NCBI GenBank assembly: GCA_964511555.1
Contig: CAZEFR010000054.1
Span: 1-13,075 of the forward strand
Origin: CAIZGX01 sp964511555
Lineage (GTDB): Bacteria > Bacteroidota > Bacteroidia > Flavobacteriales_D > Sanyastnellaceae
DNA length: 13,075 nucleotides
Reading direction: 5' to 3'
Shown here: in pieces, positions 6,860 to 13,075 of the stretch
How positions within the stretch are numbered: the stretch's first letter is position 1
Layout: each line of letters opens with the position of its first letter
Notes under the pieces: generated by a model
What the model was told of the DNA's origin: nothing
Seen by the model: only the letters and a program-made list of their open reading frames with translations
Databases searched by the model: none
Made by a program: the position numbers and the translations under genes

Positions 6860-9430
6860 ATGCGTTTATTTATAACTCTATTTGTTCTAACCATTGCTTT
6901 AACATCGTCGGCTCAGCGTAATCAAAAGAAACTGGAAACGTCATTTGACTTTGGAGCTGGTAATCATTTTGGTTTGCGACAGATTGAAAGCGGGTTCAAC
7001 GTAAATTCTCTAACATTGTCCAACTACACTTTGGGTTGGACCAATTACTTCACGAACAACAAATTCGGCGGTAGATTAGAGTTTTCCTACGACCGAATGG
7101 TGAACAATACCAATTCTTCACCTTTTCAGACCAATTATTTCAGAGCAACATACTATTTGAATACGAGTTTAAAAAATTTAATAGGTTGGGGTATTTCGAA
7201 AAAACCTGTTATTGATAAGAAGTCTTTAATTCAATCTTTTGACATTGATTTGGCCGCTGGTATTGGTTATTCAGCAATGACAAACAAACAAGCAACCATT
7301 ACTGAATCTCCATTTTTGCGTAAGGCTGATGATATGTTGAACATGTCTTTCCGAATTTCTCCTAGCCTTGAAATAGCAGATGGTTTAAAGTTATTTGCAT
7401 CTTACACCCGAATCAATCATTCGGCTCAATCAAATTCATTCGATTTCACTCAATCAATTACAAATACGGCATTCAAAGGAGCGTTTAGAACTTTGAATGT
7501 CGGTATTCGTTACACTCCACAAACTAGTCGAGTTTATTCAAGAGCATTAAAAGAACGCAATAAAAATCTACACTTCATTACCTCATTAGATTTATCTTTC
7601 GGTAATCACTTCGCTGGAAAAACGAACAGTACAAATGCAACCTTTAACTCATTAGGAATTAATCATTTCAATATTGGTGCACAACACAAATATCCCAACA
7701 GTAAACTTTCTGGAAGGTTTGACATTGGATACGATGTTTTCTCGGCAAGAAAGAACGATCCGAACTACAGCACCAAGTATTTCAGAACAACCTATCAAGT
7801 TATTGCAGATCTTGGTTCTTTAAGCCCCTATCAAGGAAATGAAAATAGATTCAATTTGGCTCTTGGTTCGGGAATAGGTTTTAGTACGATGTACAATTCC
7901 CAAAGTAAAGATAATTTTTCTGATAGATTTCTTAACGGGGATGATATGTATGTTCTTGTTTTTAGTATTATTCCGACGTATAAAATAAATAACAGTTTTT
8001 CTCTTGTTTCAAATCTGACCTTGGTGAGTCATTCACTCCAATCCAATTCATGGGATTTGAGAGAATCTCAAATTAATTCTGCTTTCAATGGCAGGTTGAT
8101 GAATTTTAGTGTTGGGTTGCGCTATCATTTAAATGAACGCATGTGGAACACCAATGCTGAACTCGAGAATAAAATTGAGAAAAACTTAACCGTAGATGCT
8201 TCAATTGGAAATCATTTTGGGGGAAGAGCTCAAGGCGCTAACCAAAATTTAAATTCTGCAATAGGTCGTCACTTTGCGATTGGTTTAATTCACCCTTATC
8301 ATAATCCTGTATATTTTGGAAGATTTGAATTTACGAAAGATAAATTGGGTTCAGGTAACAACGGGGATATCAATTATTACAGAGGAACCTACTATATGAT
8401 GACAAGTCTAAAGAATCAATTGAAGCAAAATGACCAATTCGAAGAAAAAAATTCGAAAACAGACTTGCAATTTGGTTTAGGTGTGGGTGCTAGTATGCTA
8501 AAATCAACAGAATCAAACGACACCTTTATTTCTAAAGGCGATGACATGCTGAATTTGTGTGTGCGAGTTGCACCAACTTACAAAATCAATGATAACATTA
8601 GTGCTTTTGCAGCATATACATGGGCATCCCATTCGCTTCAATCAATGTATTTCGATGGATCTCAGTCGATAGATAAAACCATGTTTAATGGTCGTTTGAT
8701 GAATGCAAGCTTAGGGATTACTTACACAGTAATCAAATCGAAACCGAGACGATCTTTTGTCGAAGTTGACCCCATTAAGAATGTTTCTGAAGCTAAAAAT
8801 GTTGAAAAAGAGCAGAGCCATACAATTTCGGTAGTTTCTGATAGCTCTCAAGTTGTAATTAATGAAGCTGTGATTGAACCTGAACAAATTCAGGTAGAAA
8901 CGATTGTTGGTGAAAAAGGCGAATTGAACCCAACTAATACTGGCAAAAAAGATGTAACCCCAATTTCATCGAATACCACATCAAACTCTAGTGAAAATAT
9001 TAAGCAATCAGAGAGTAATTCAATTTCAGAAAAATCAGAGAGTCAAGAGAAGAATGATCAAATACTAAGCACAACTTCCTACACTCCTGTTGGGGAATAC
9101 CCTGTAAACACTTCTGTAATAACGGAATCTCAGAAGCAATCATTAAAAGATTTAGCTTTTCAGTTAAAACAAAACAAATTTCTTTCTTTGCAATTGACTG
9201 GTTACACGGACAACATCGGAAGTGCAGAATACAACCTAACCTTATCAAGAAAACGTGCTGCCTTGGTCAAAGAATACCTAATGAGTCAAGGTGTATCGGG
9301 TGATAGAATTCGTATTGATTACAAAGGAATAGAAAATCCTGTAGCTTCTAACTCTACCACAGAAGGTCGAAGTAAGAATAGAAGAGTTGAAATAGAGATA
9401 ATCAAACATTCCATTCCTTTCGGAAATTGA
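6860..9430 (+). CDS. Outer-membrane protein with three tandem beta-barrel repeats and an OmpA C-terminal domain
   Basis: The 856-residue protein has a signal peptide (1-18, MRLFITLFVLTIALTSSA, then Q19). Residues 27-220, 241-424 and 445-624 are three diverged copies of one beta-rich module, each starting near GNHF and ending in a barrel-type strand (GIRYTP, GLRYHL, GITYTV). A Ser/Asn/Glu-rich linker (about 628-750) leads to an OmpA-family peptidoglycan-binding domain (about 755-850) with GYTDNIGSAEYN (from 781), LSRKRAALVKEYL and NRRVEIEI. It probably spans the outer membrane and grips the cell wall from the periplasm. Canonical OmpA has a single eight-strand barrel, so three modules are unusual. 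A purine-rich AGAAAAGG sits just before the ATG, and a weak promoter (TTTG 6798-6801, TAATTTCG 6827-6834, spacing 25) is possible. The ligand or role of the barrel is unknown. Confidence 0.9.
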   Translation: MRLFITLFVLTIALTSSAQRNQKKLETSFDFGAGNHFGLRQIESGFNVNSLTLSNYTLGWTNYFTNNKFGGRLEFSYDRMVNNTNSSPFQTNYFRATYYLNTSLKNLIGWGISKKPVIDKKSLIQSFDIDLAAGIGYSAMTNKQATITESPFLRKADDMLNMSFRISPSLEIADGLKLFASYTRINHSAQSNSFDFTQSITNTAFKGAFRTLNVGIRYTPQTSRVYSRALKERNKNLHFITSLDLSFGNHFAGKTNSTNATFNSLGINHFNIGAQHKYPNSKLSGRFDIGYDVFSARKNDPNYSTKYFRTTYQVIADLGSLSPYQGNENRFNLALGSGIGFSTMYNSQSKDNFSDRFLNGDDMYVLVFSIIPTYKINNSFSLVSNLTLVSHSLQSNSWDLRESQINSAFNGRLMNFSVGLRYHLNERMWNTNAELENKIEKNLTVDASIGNHFGGRAQGANQNLNSAIGRHFAIGLIHPYHNPVYFGRFEFTKDKLGSGNNGDINYYRGTYYMMTSLKNQLKQNDQFEEKNSKTDLQFGLGVGASMLKSTESNDTFISKGDDMLNLCVRVAPTYKINDNISAFAAYTWASHSLQSMYFDGSQSIDKTMFNGRLMNASLGITYTVIKSKPRRSFVEVDPIKNVSEAKNVEKEQSHTISVVSDSSQVVINEAVIEPEQIQVETIVGEKGELNPTNTGKKDVTPISSNTTSNSSENIKQSESNSISEKSESQEKNDQILSTTSYTPVGEYPVNTSVITESQKQSLKDLAFQLKQNKFLSLQLTGYTDNIGSAEYNLTLSRKRAALVKEYLMSQGVSGDRIRIDYKGIENPVASNSTTEGRSKNRRVEIEIIKHSIPFGN
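6938..7519 (+). repeat. Barrel module 1 of 3 (residues 27-220)
   Basis: First copy of the repeated module. Landmarks are GAGNHFG (32-38), GGRLEFSYD, NYFRATYY, then DDMLNMSFRISPS, NHSAQSNSFD and the closing strand GIRYTP. About eight amphipathic strands can be marked by eye. The relationship is at protein level; the DNA copies are well diverged. Confidence 0.75.
7580..8131 (+). repeat. Barrel module 2 of 3 (residues 241-424)
   Basis: Second copy. Landmarks in the same order as module 1: FGNHFAG (247-253), SGRFDIGYD, KYFRTTYQ, GDDMYVLVFSIIPTYKIN, SHSLQSNSWD, FNGRLMNFSVGLRYH. Its second half is clearly closer to module 3 than to module 1. Confidence 0.77.
8192..8731 (+). repeat. Barrel module 3 of 3 (residues 445-624)
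   Basis: Third copy: IGNHFGG (449-455), FGRFEFTKD, NYYRGTYYM, GDDMLNLCVRVAPTYKIN, SHSLQSMYFD, FNGRLMNASLGITYT. Shares GDDM, PTYKIN, SHSLQS and FNGRLMN with module 2, suggesting that modules 2 and 3 arose from the later duplication. Confidence 0.77.
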
Positions 9431-9440
9431 TAAGCAAAAG

Positions 9441-9464
9441 AAAGCGGCTAAGGCCGCTTTTTTT
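9441..9464. terminator. Bidirectional terminator between the OmpA-family gene and apaG
   Basis: An 8-bp stem AAAGCGGC / GCCGCTTT with loop TAAG is followed by further T residues to 9464 on the plus strand. On the minus strand the same hairpin is followed by GCTTTCTTTT. It sits 10 bases after the OmpA-family stop and 22 bases beyond the apaG stop, so it should end both converging transcripts. Confidence 0.85.
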
Positions 9465-9486
9465 ATGTCTAAAATTTTTAGATGAA

Positions 9487-9873
9487 TTAGTTCTTCATGA
9501 AGTCAGCCTCTAATGAAAATTCTGGAACCTGAACTTTGAATAGGGAAGTGGCCCCTTTCATTTGCATAGAATAGAACCCTTTCATTAACCCAAATGGAGA
9601 TTGTAAGTCACACGCCGACGTGTAGGAGAAGTTCTCTCCGGGTGCAATAACAGGTTGCTCTCCAACAACACCAGGACCTTCAATTTCACGCTTTAATCCG
9701 TTGGAGTCTGTAATAAACCAATGTCTGCGTAACAACTGCACAGGGAAGTCATTCTGATTCTCTATTGAAATACGGTAGGAAAAGACGAAGCTGCCTTGAG
9801 GGGCAGCTGACATTCTTTCTTCAAACAAAGAAAAAACTGAAATTTTTACGCCTTCTGTTACAGCAACTACCAT
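9487..9873 (-). CDS. apaG: ApaG domain protein
   Basis: The 128-residue product matches ApaG along its whole length: SYRISIENQNDFPVQLLRRH, then HWFITDSNG, the signature EGPGVVGEQPVIAPGE, FSYTSACDL, and MKGFYSMQM near the end. ApaG has an Fn3-like beta-sandwich fold. It was linked to Co2+/Mg2+ homeostasis in Salmonella, but its biochemical role is not settled and related domains occur in F-box proteins. Length is standard (about 125-130). ATG at 9873 gives a full-length family N-terminus, and a perfect -7 element lies five bases upstream, so the mRNA may be nearly leaderless. In E. coli apaG sits with ksgA and apaH; here it stands alone downstream of typA. Confidence 0.93.
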   Translation of the reverse strand: MVVAVTEGVKISVFSLFEERMSAAPQGSFVFSYRISIENQNDFPVQLLRRHWFITDSNGLKREIEGPGVVGEQPVIAPGENFSYTSACDLQSPFGLMKGFYSMQMKGATSLFKVQVPEFSLEADFMKN

Positions 9874-9878
9874 AACAG

Positions 9879-9886
9879 CAAATATA
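9879..9886 (-). promoter_or_regulatory. -7 promoter element for apaG
   Basis: The minus strand reads TATATTTG (exact TAnnTTTG), ending only five bases before the apaG ATG. If functional, transcription would begin at or almost at the start codon. No TTG occurs at 17-23 bases upstream. Confidence 0.5.
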
Positions 9887-9893
9887 GTTAATA

Positions 9894-9908
9894 AACAATC
9901 AGATTGTT
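9894..9908. promoter_or_regulatory. 15-base palindrome upstream of apaG, possible operator
   Basis: AACAATC-A-GATTGTT is a perfect inverted repeat with 7-bp arms and a single central base. It starts eight bases upstream of the apaG -7 element, where the polymerase upstream contacts would lie, and 17 bases beyond the typA stop. It could bind a dimeric regulator. As RNA it would form only a weak AT-rich hairpin with no good T run, so a typA terminator is less likely. Confidence 0.35.
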
Positions 9909-9925
9909 AATAACCTCAAGATTTT

Positions 9926-11737
9926 TTATTGTTGAACGAACTGCTTCGCGAAACGCTTACGGTCTCCTTCATTCAAATAAATCTTACGGATACGAATAGA
10001 CTTTGGAGTTACCTCTACGTACTCATCTGGTCCAATGTACTCTAACGCTTCTTCCAATGTAAATTGAATTGGTGGAGCCATTACAGTTTTAGCATCTGTT
10101 CCAGAAGCACGCATATTCGTTAATTGCTTAGTCTTAGTTACATTGACAACCAAATCGTTATCACGTGAGTGTTCACCAATTACTTGACCTTCGTATACCT
10201 CTTCCATTGCTTCAACGAAGAATTTTCCTCTGTCCTGAAGATTGCTGATACTGTATGCAATAGCGTTGCCCGTTTCCATACAAATCAAAGATCCGTTCAA
10301 ACGTCCAGGAATTTCATCTTTCATTGGTTGGTACTCCTTGAAACGGTGAGTCATGATAGCTTCACCTTGTGTAGCAGTTAACAAGTAACTTCTTAAACCA
10401 ATGATTCCTCTCGATGGAATTTCAAATTCGATTACCGTGCGATCACCTTTAGGCTCCATGTTTTTCATTTCACCCTTACGCTTAGAAACAGACTCAATAG
10501 CCGTTCCTGCCATATCGGAAGGTAAGTCAATCGTCAATTCTTCAATTGGCTCACTTTTAACTCCGTCAATGTTTTTAAGAATTACTTGAGGCTGTCCAAT
10601 TTGTAACTCATAACCTTCGCGACGCATAGTTTCAATCAATACAGACAAGTGAAGTACACCTCTTCCAAATACATTGAAACGGTCAGCCTTATCTGTTTCT
10701 TGAACGCGTAACGCCAAGTTTTTCTCTAATTCTTTTTCTAAACGATCTTTGATGTGTCGACTCGTTACGAATTTTCCCTCTTTTCCAAAGAAAGGAGAGT
10801 CGTTAATCGTAAACAACATACTCATCGTTGGCTCATCTACTGAGATGGTTGGCAAAGCCTCTGGGTTTTCGTAATCGGTGAATGTGTCTCCAATTTCGAA
10901 ATTCTCCATTCCATTGATCGCGCAAATATCACCAGAAACAACTGATTCAACTTTACGCTTGCCCAAACCTTCAAATATGTATAATTCTTTGATTTTTCCT
11001 TTTACCATTACACCATCGCGCTTGGCAAGGGTAACATTCATACCGGCTTTCAATTCACCGCGATGAAGTTTACCAATGGCCATACGACCCGTGTAAGTAG
11101 AGTAATCTAAAGAGGTTACCAACATTTGTGGAGTTCCTTCTCTCTTAATAGGGGCAGGAATGTGCTCAATTACCAAGTCTAAAAGTGGCTCAATCGTGTC
11201 GGTTTGAACTTTCCAATCCAAACTCATCCAACCATTTTTAGCGGCGCCGTAGGCTGTAGCGAAGTCAAGTTGATCTTCAGTAGCACCAAGGCTGTACATT
11301 AAATCGAAAACTTGCTCATGAACCTCGTCCGGACGACAGTTCTCTTTATCTACTTTATTAATGACAACAATAGGCTTCAATCCCATTTGAATAGCCTTTT
11401 GCAATACAAAACGCGTTTGAGGCATTGGTCCTTCGAAAGCATCCACTAAAAGAAGTACACCTTCCGCCATATTTAATACACGTTCAACCTCTCCACCAAA
11501 GTCACTGTGACCAGGAGTATCGATGATATTGATTTTATAATCTTTGTATTGAATAGAAACGTTCTTCGCAAGAATGGTAATACCGCGCTCGCGCTCTAAG
11601 TCATTGTTATCAAGGATTAAGTCATTGTGAACTTCATTCTCTCTGAATAATTTAGCAGCGTGAAGCATTTTGTCAACCAAGGTTGTTTTACCGTGGTCAA
11701 CGTGAGCGATAATTGCGATGTTTCTAATTTTTTGCAT
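9926..11737 (-). CDS. typA: Translational GTPase TypA/BipA
   Basis: TypA is an EF-G-like ribosome-binding GTPase involved in 50S assembly and stress or cold adaptation. The 603-residue product has P-loop AHVDHGKTT (11-19), RGIT switch I (51-54), DTPGH (73-77) and NKVD (127-130). EF-G-like domains II, III and V follow, then the TypA-specific C-terminal domain (TNMRASGTDAKTVMAPP). Length matches the family (about 605). The start at 11737 was chosen because MQKIRNIAIIAHVDHGKTT is the usual N-terminus. The open frame further upstream to 11863 runs through a terminator hairpin and into the tRNA gene. A TACTTTTG -7 element lies 22 bases upstream. apaG follows on the same strand after 52 bases, with its own promoter-like motif. 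Confidence 0.96.
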   Translation of the reverse strand: MQKIRNIAIIAHVDHGKTTLVDKMLHAAKLFRENEVHNDLILDNNDLERERGITILAKNVSIQYKDYKINIIDTPGHSDFGGEVERVLNMAEGVLLLVDAFEGPMPQTRFVLQKAIQMGLKPIVVINKVDKENCRPDEVHEQVFDLMYSLGATEDQLDFATAYGAAKNGWMSLDWKVQTDTIEPLLDLVIEHIPAPIKREGTPQMLVTSLDYSTYTGRMAIGKLHRGELKAGMNVTLAKRDGVMVKGKIKELYIFEGLGKRKVESVVSGDICAINGMENFEIGDTFTDYENPEALPTISVDEPTMSMLFTINDSPFFGKEGKFVTSRHIKDRLEKELEKNLALRVQETDKADRFNVFGRGVLHLSVLIETMRREGYELQIGQPQVILKNIDGVKSEPIEELTIDLPSDMAGTAIESVSKRKGEMKNMEPKGDRTVIEFEIPSRGIIGLRSYLLTATQGEAIMTHRFKEYQPMKDEIPGRLNGSLICMETGNAIAYSISNLQDRGKFFVEAMEEVYEGQVIGEHSRDNDLVVNVTKTKQLTNMRASGTDAKTVMAPPIQFTLEEALEYIGPDEYVEVTPKSIRIRKIYLNEGDRKRFAKQFVQQ

Positions 11738-11759
11738 TGCGCGTTTCTTGAATTTGGCG

Positions 11760-11767
11760 CAAAAGTA
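11760..11767 (-). promoter_or_regulatory. -7 promoter element for typA
   Basis: The minus strand reads TACTTTTG, an exact TAnnTTTG, placed between the tRNA terminator and the typA start codon 22 bases downstream. The predicted leader is under 20 bases. There is no TTG at the expected upstream spacing. Confidence 0.55.
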
Positions 11768-11775
11768 CAACAATA

Positions 11776-11810
11776 AAAATGAAAAACCCTTCGAAAGTGT
11801 CGAAGGGTTT
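11776..11810 (-). terminator. Terminator of the tRNA-Met transcript
   Basis: On the minus strand, a perfect 11-bp stem AAACCCTTCGA / TCGAAGGGTTT with a 5-base loop (11784-11810) is followed by a T-rich tract (TTTTTCATTTTT). It starts five bases after the tRNA 3' end and ends just before the typA -7 element, separating the tRNA unit from typA. Confidence 0.85.
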
Positions 11811-11815
11811 AAAAG

Positions 11816-11889
11816 TAGCGAGATTGGGGCTTGAACCCAAGACCTTGCGATTATGAATCGCATGCTCTAACCAGCTGAGCTACCTCGCC
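11816..11889 (-). tRNA. tRNA-Met (CAU), elongator type
   Basis: The minus strand folds as a complete 74-base cloverleaf: acceptor GGCGAGG / TCTCGCT with discriminator A, D stem GCTC/GAGC, anticodon stem TGCGA/TCGCA around TTCATAA (anticodon CAU), T stem TTGGG/CCCAA with loop TTCAAGC. No CCA is encoded. It lacks the three G:C anticodon-stem pairs of the initiator. The acceptor lacks the C4:G69 and C5:G68 pairs associated with lysidine-modified Ile2 recognition, so elongator Met is preferred over Ile(CAU). Position 1:72 is a G:U wobble. Confidence 0.92.
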
Positions 11890-11901
11890 ATAAATGGGCT
11901 G

Positions 11902-11909
11902 CAAATATA
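11902..11909 (-). promoter_or_regulatory. -7 promoter element for tRNA-Met
   Basis: The minus strand reads TATATTTG, an exact TAnnTTTG, 12 bases before the tRNA 5' end. It is identical to the element in front of tRNA-fMet. A TTTG lies upstream but only 11 bases away, too close for a standard -33 element. Confidence 0.55.
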
Positions 11910-11980
11910 CACATCTATTTCAAAAATGAAAATTGAAATGAACAAATTGCTTCTTTTCTTTTTTTCTTTGCTGACAATAA

Positions 11981-13075
11981 ATGAAAAAGGCAATAGTCAT
12001 AGGAGCAGGAATTGGTGGAGTTGCAGCCTCAATTCGATTAGCCAATAAAGGCTATGCTGTAAAGGTTTTCGAGTCTGGTGCTTTTCCCGGTGGAAAATTA
12101 TCTCAATTCAGAATGGGTGACTTTAGATTCGATCGAGGTCCCAGCTTGTTCACTCTTCCCAATTATGTTGAAGAACTTTTCGCTCTGTGCAATGAAAACA
12201 TGAGTGATCATTTCAGTTATTCTGAATTGAATGTTCTTTGTAAGTATTTTTTTGCAGATGGATACATTTTCGAAGCAAAGGGAAACTTGGAGGAGAATAT
12301 TCAAGCTATTGTTCAGTGTTTTAATGAAGACGAGAAGAAAGTTCGTGCTTTTTTTTCTAAGGCAAAATTCATTTACGACACAACTGCTCCGCTCTTTCTG
12401 GAGAGACCATTGAAGCTTGGACTACTTTATAAAACAAAAGCTTTTTGGAAAGGAATAGCGAGCATACCCAAATTGCCGTTAACAGGAACGTACACGCTTC
12501 AGCTCAGGAAGTATTTTAAGAATAAAAATACGATTCAGTACTTTCAGCGATACGCTACTTACAACGGAAGCTGCCCATACAAGACTCCGGCGCTAATGCA
12601 GTTGTTACCGCATGTAGAGCAGGGTATAGGCGCTTTCATTCCGAATAAAGGTATGTATGACATTACTCATCAGTTGGTAGAGTTAGCCAAGCGCCAAGGT
12701 GTTGAGTTTATTTTCAATTCGAAGATTAAAGAAATAATTATTGAAGATAAAAAAGCAGTGGGTGTTCGAATGGCTAATGACAAAGAAGAACATGCACATG
12801 TTGTTGTGAGTAATATGGATGTATTTCCAACGTACAAAAAACTCTTGCCAAACCAGCAAGAACCAAGGGTAATTTTGAATCAAGAGAAATCTTCTTCTGC
12901 GCTTATCTTCTATTGGGGAATGAACCGCACCTATAAGCAATTAGATGTGCATAACATCATTTTCTCAAATAGCTATGAAAATGAATTTCGATGTTTATTT
13001 GAAACGAAGAACTTAAGCGAAGACTTAACTGTGTACATTCACATCACATCGAAACACATACCTTCTGACGCTCCT
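11981..13075 (+). CDS. CrtI/CrtD-family carotenoid desaturase, C-terminus cut off by window edge
   Basis: 365 codons are visible with no stop before the right edge; family members are about 490-500 residues, so roughly three quarters is present. This FAD-dependent oxidoreductase removes hydrogens from a C40 carotenoid. Seen: the dinucleotide-binding motif MKKAIVIGAGIGG with GAGIGG at 8-13, E31 at the end of the second strand, PGGK (36-39), FDRGPSLFTLP (50-60), and RYATYNGSCPYKTPA (from 190). The segment with FYWGM (310-314) and LDVHNIIFS resembles flavobacterial 1-hydroxycarotenoid 3,4-desaturases (CrtD, myxol/saproxanthin type) more than phytoene desaturase CrtI as I recall them. That subtype is tentative. 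No exact TAnnTTTG is seen in the 91-base gap upstream, and no Shine-Dalgarno. Confidence 0.87.
   Translation, partial: MKKAIVIGAGIGGVAASIRLANKGYAVKVFESGAFPGGKLSQFRMGDFRFDRGPSLFTLPNYVEELFALCNENMSDHFSYSELNVLCKYFFADGYIFEAKGNLEENIQAIVQCFNEDEKKVRAFFSKAKFIYDTTAPLFLERPLKLGLLYKTKAFWKGIASIPKLPLTGTYTLQLRKYFKNKNTIQYFQRYATYNGSCPYKTPALMQLLPHVEQGIGAFIPNKGMYDITHQLVELAKRQGVEFIFNSKIKEIIIEDKKAVGVRMANDKEEHAHVVVSNMDVFPTYKKLLPNQQEPRVILNQEKSSSALIFYWGMNRTYKQLDVHNIIFSNSYENEFRCLFETKNLSEDLTVYIHITSKHIPSDAP

Noticed and set aside
9000..9248. 82-codon minus-strand frame within the OmpA-domain region
   Set aside because: It is antisense to a well-supported OmpA C-terminal domain and has no family features.
9894..9925. 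Palindrome after typA as its Rho-independent terminator
   Set aside because: The stem is short and AT-rich and the following minus-strand bases are TATTAAC rather than a T run.
11738..11863. Possible 42-residue N-terminal extension of TypA
   Set aside because: The extension covers the terminator hairpin and part of the tRNA-Met gene. MQKIRNIAIIAHVDHGKTT is the standard TypA N-terminus.
12098..12940. Short frames on both strands inside the carotenoid desaturase region (12098-12304 -, 12231-12413 +, 12683-12940 -)
   Set aside because: The long open plus-strand frame from 11981 to the window edge carries clear desaturase motifs, so these are shadows.
1..13075. CRISPR arrays, insertion sequences, integrases, toxin-antitoxin or defence genes
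   Set aside because: No short regularly spaced DNA repeats, transposase-like frames, terminal inverted repeats or recognisable defence domains were seen; the only repeats are protein-level modules in one gene.

Overview
The window looks like a chromosomal segment of a Bacteroidota bacterium, probably of the order Flavobacteriales; the family cannot be fixed from sequence alone. The evidence is a secreted metalloprotease with a type IX secretion (T9SS) type A C-terminal sorting domain, Bacteroidota-type promoter elements (TAnnTTTG) in front of six genes, a general lack of Shine-Dalgarno sequences, a GDP-fucose synthase with an insertion I recall from Bacteroidota homologues, and a flavobacterial-style carotenoid desaturase. 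All genes appear intact except those cut by the window edges. I see no mobile element, CRISPR array, prophage or anomalous island.

Layout. (1) 1-55: the 5' part of an initiator tRNA-fMet on the minus strand, cut at the left edge and divergent from the next genes. (2) 109-2028 (+): era (ribosome assembly GTPase) and ispE (isoprenoid kinase) one base apart, then a 52-residue coiled-coil microprotein with its own promoter-like element. (3) 2085-5060 (+): a 991-residue secreted M36-like metalloprotease with a T9SS tail, ending at a strong terminator. (4) 5105-6736 (-): a two-gene surface-sugar operon, fcl (GDP-L-fucose synthase) followed with no gap by a hexapeptide acyltransferase that starts at TTG. 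(5) 6860-9430 (+): an 856-residue outer-membrane protein with three tandem beta-barrel repeats and a C-terminal OmpA peptidoglycan-binding domain. (6) 9487-9873 (-): apaG, with a 15-base palindrome upstream. (7) 9926-11889 (-): typA/bipA, preceded on the same strand by an elongator-type tRNA-Met(CAU) with its own terminator. (8) 11981 to the right edge (+): the first 365 codons of a CrtI/CrtD-family carotenoid desaturase.

How the genes fit together. Much of the window is housekeeping for translation (both kinds of CAU tRNA, Era, TypA) and for isoprenoids (IspE early in the MEP pathway, the carotenoid desaturase late in the same flux). The rest serves the cell envelope: a T9SS-exported protease, activated-fucose and acyl modification of surface glycans, and the repeated OmpA-like protein. 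The most unusual item is that triple-repeat outer-membrane protein. The microprotein, the TTG start abutting a stop codon, and the apaG palindrome are smaller points. I did not find a convincing new defence or mobile system.
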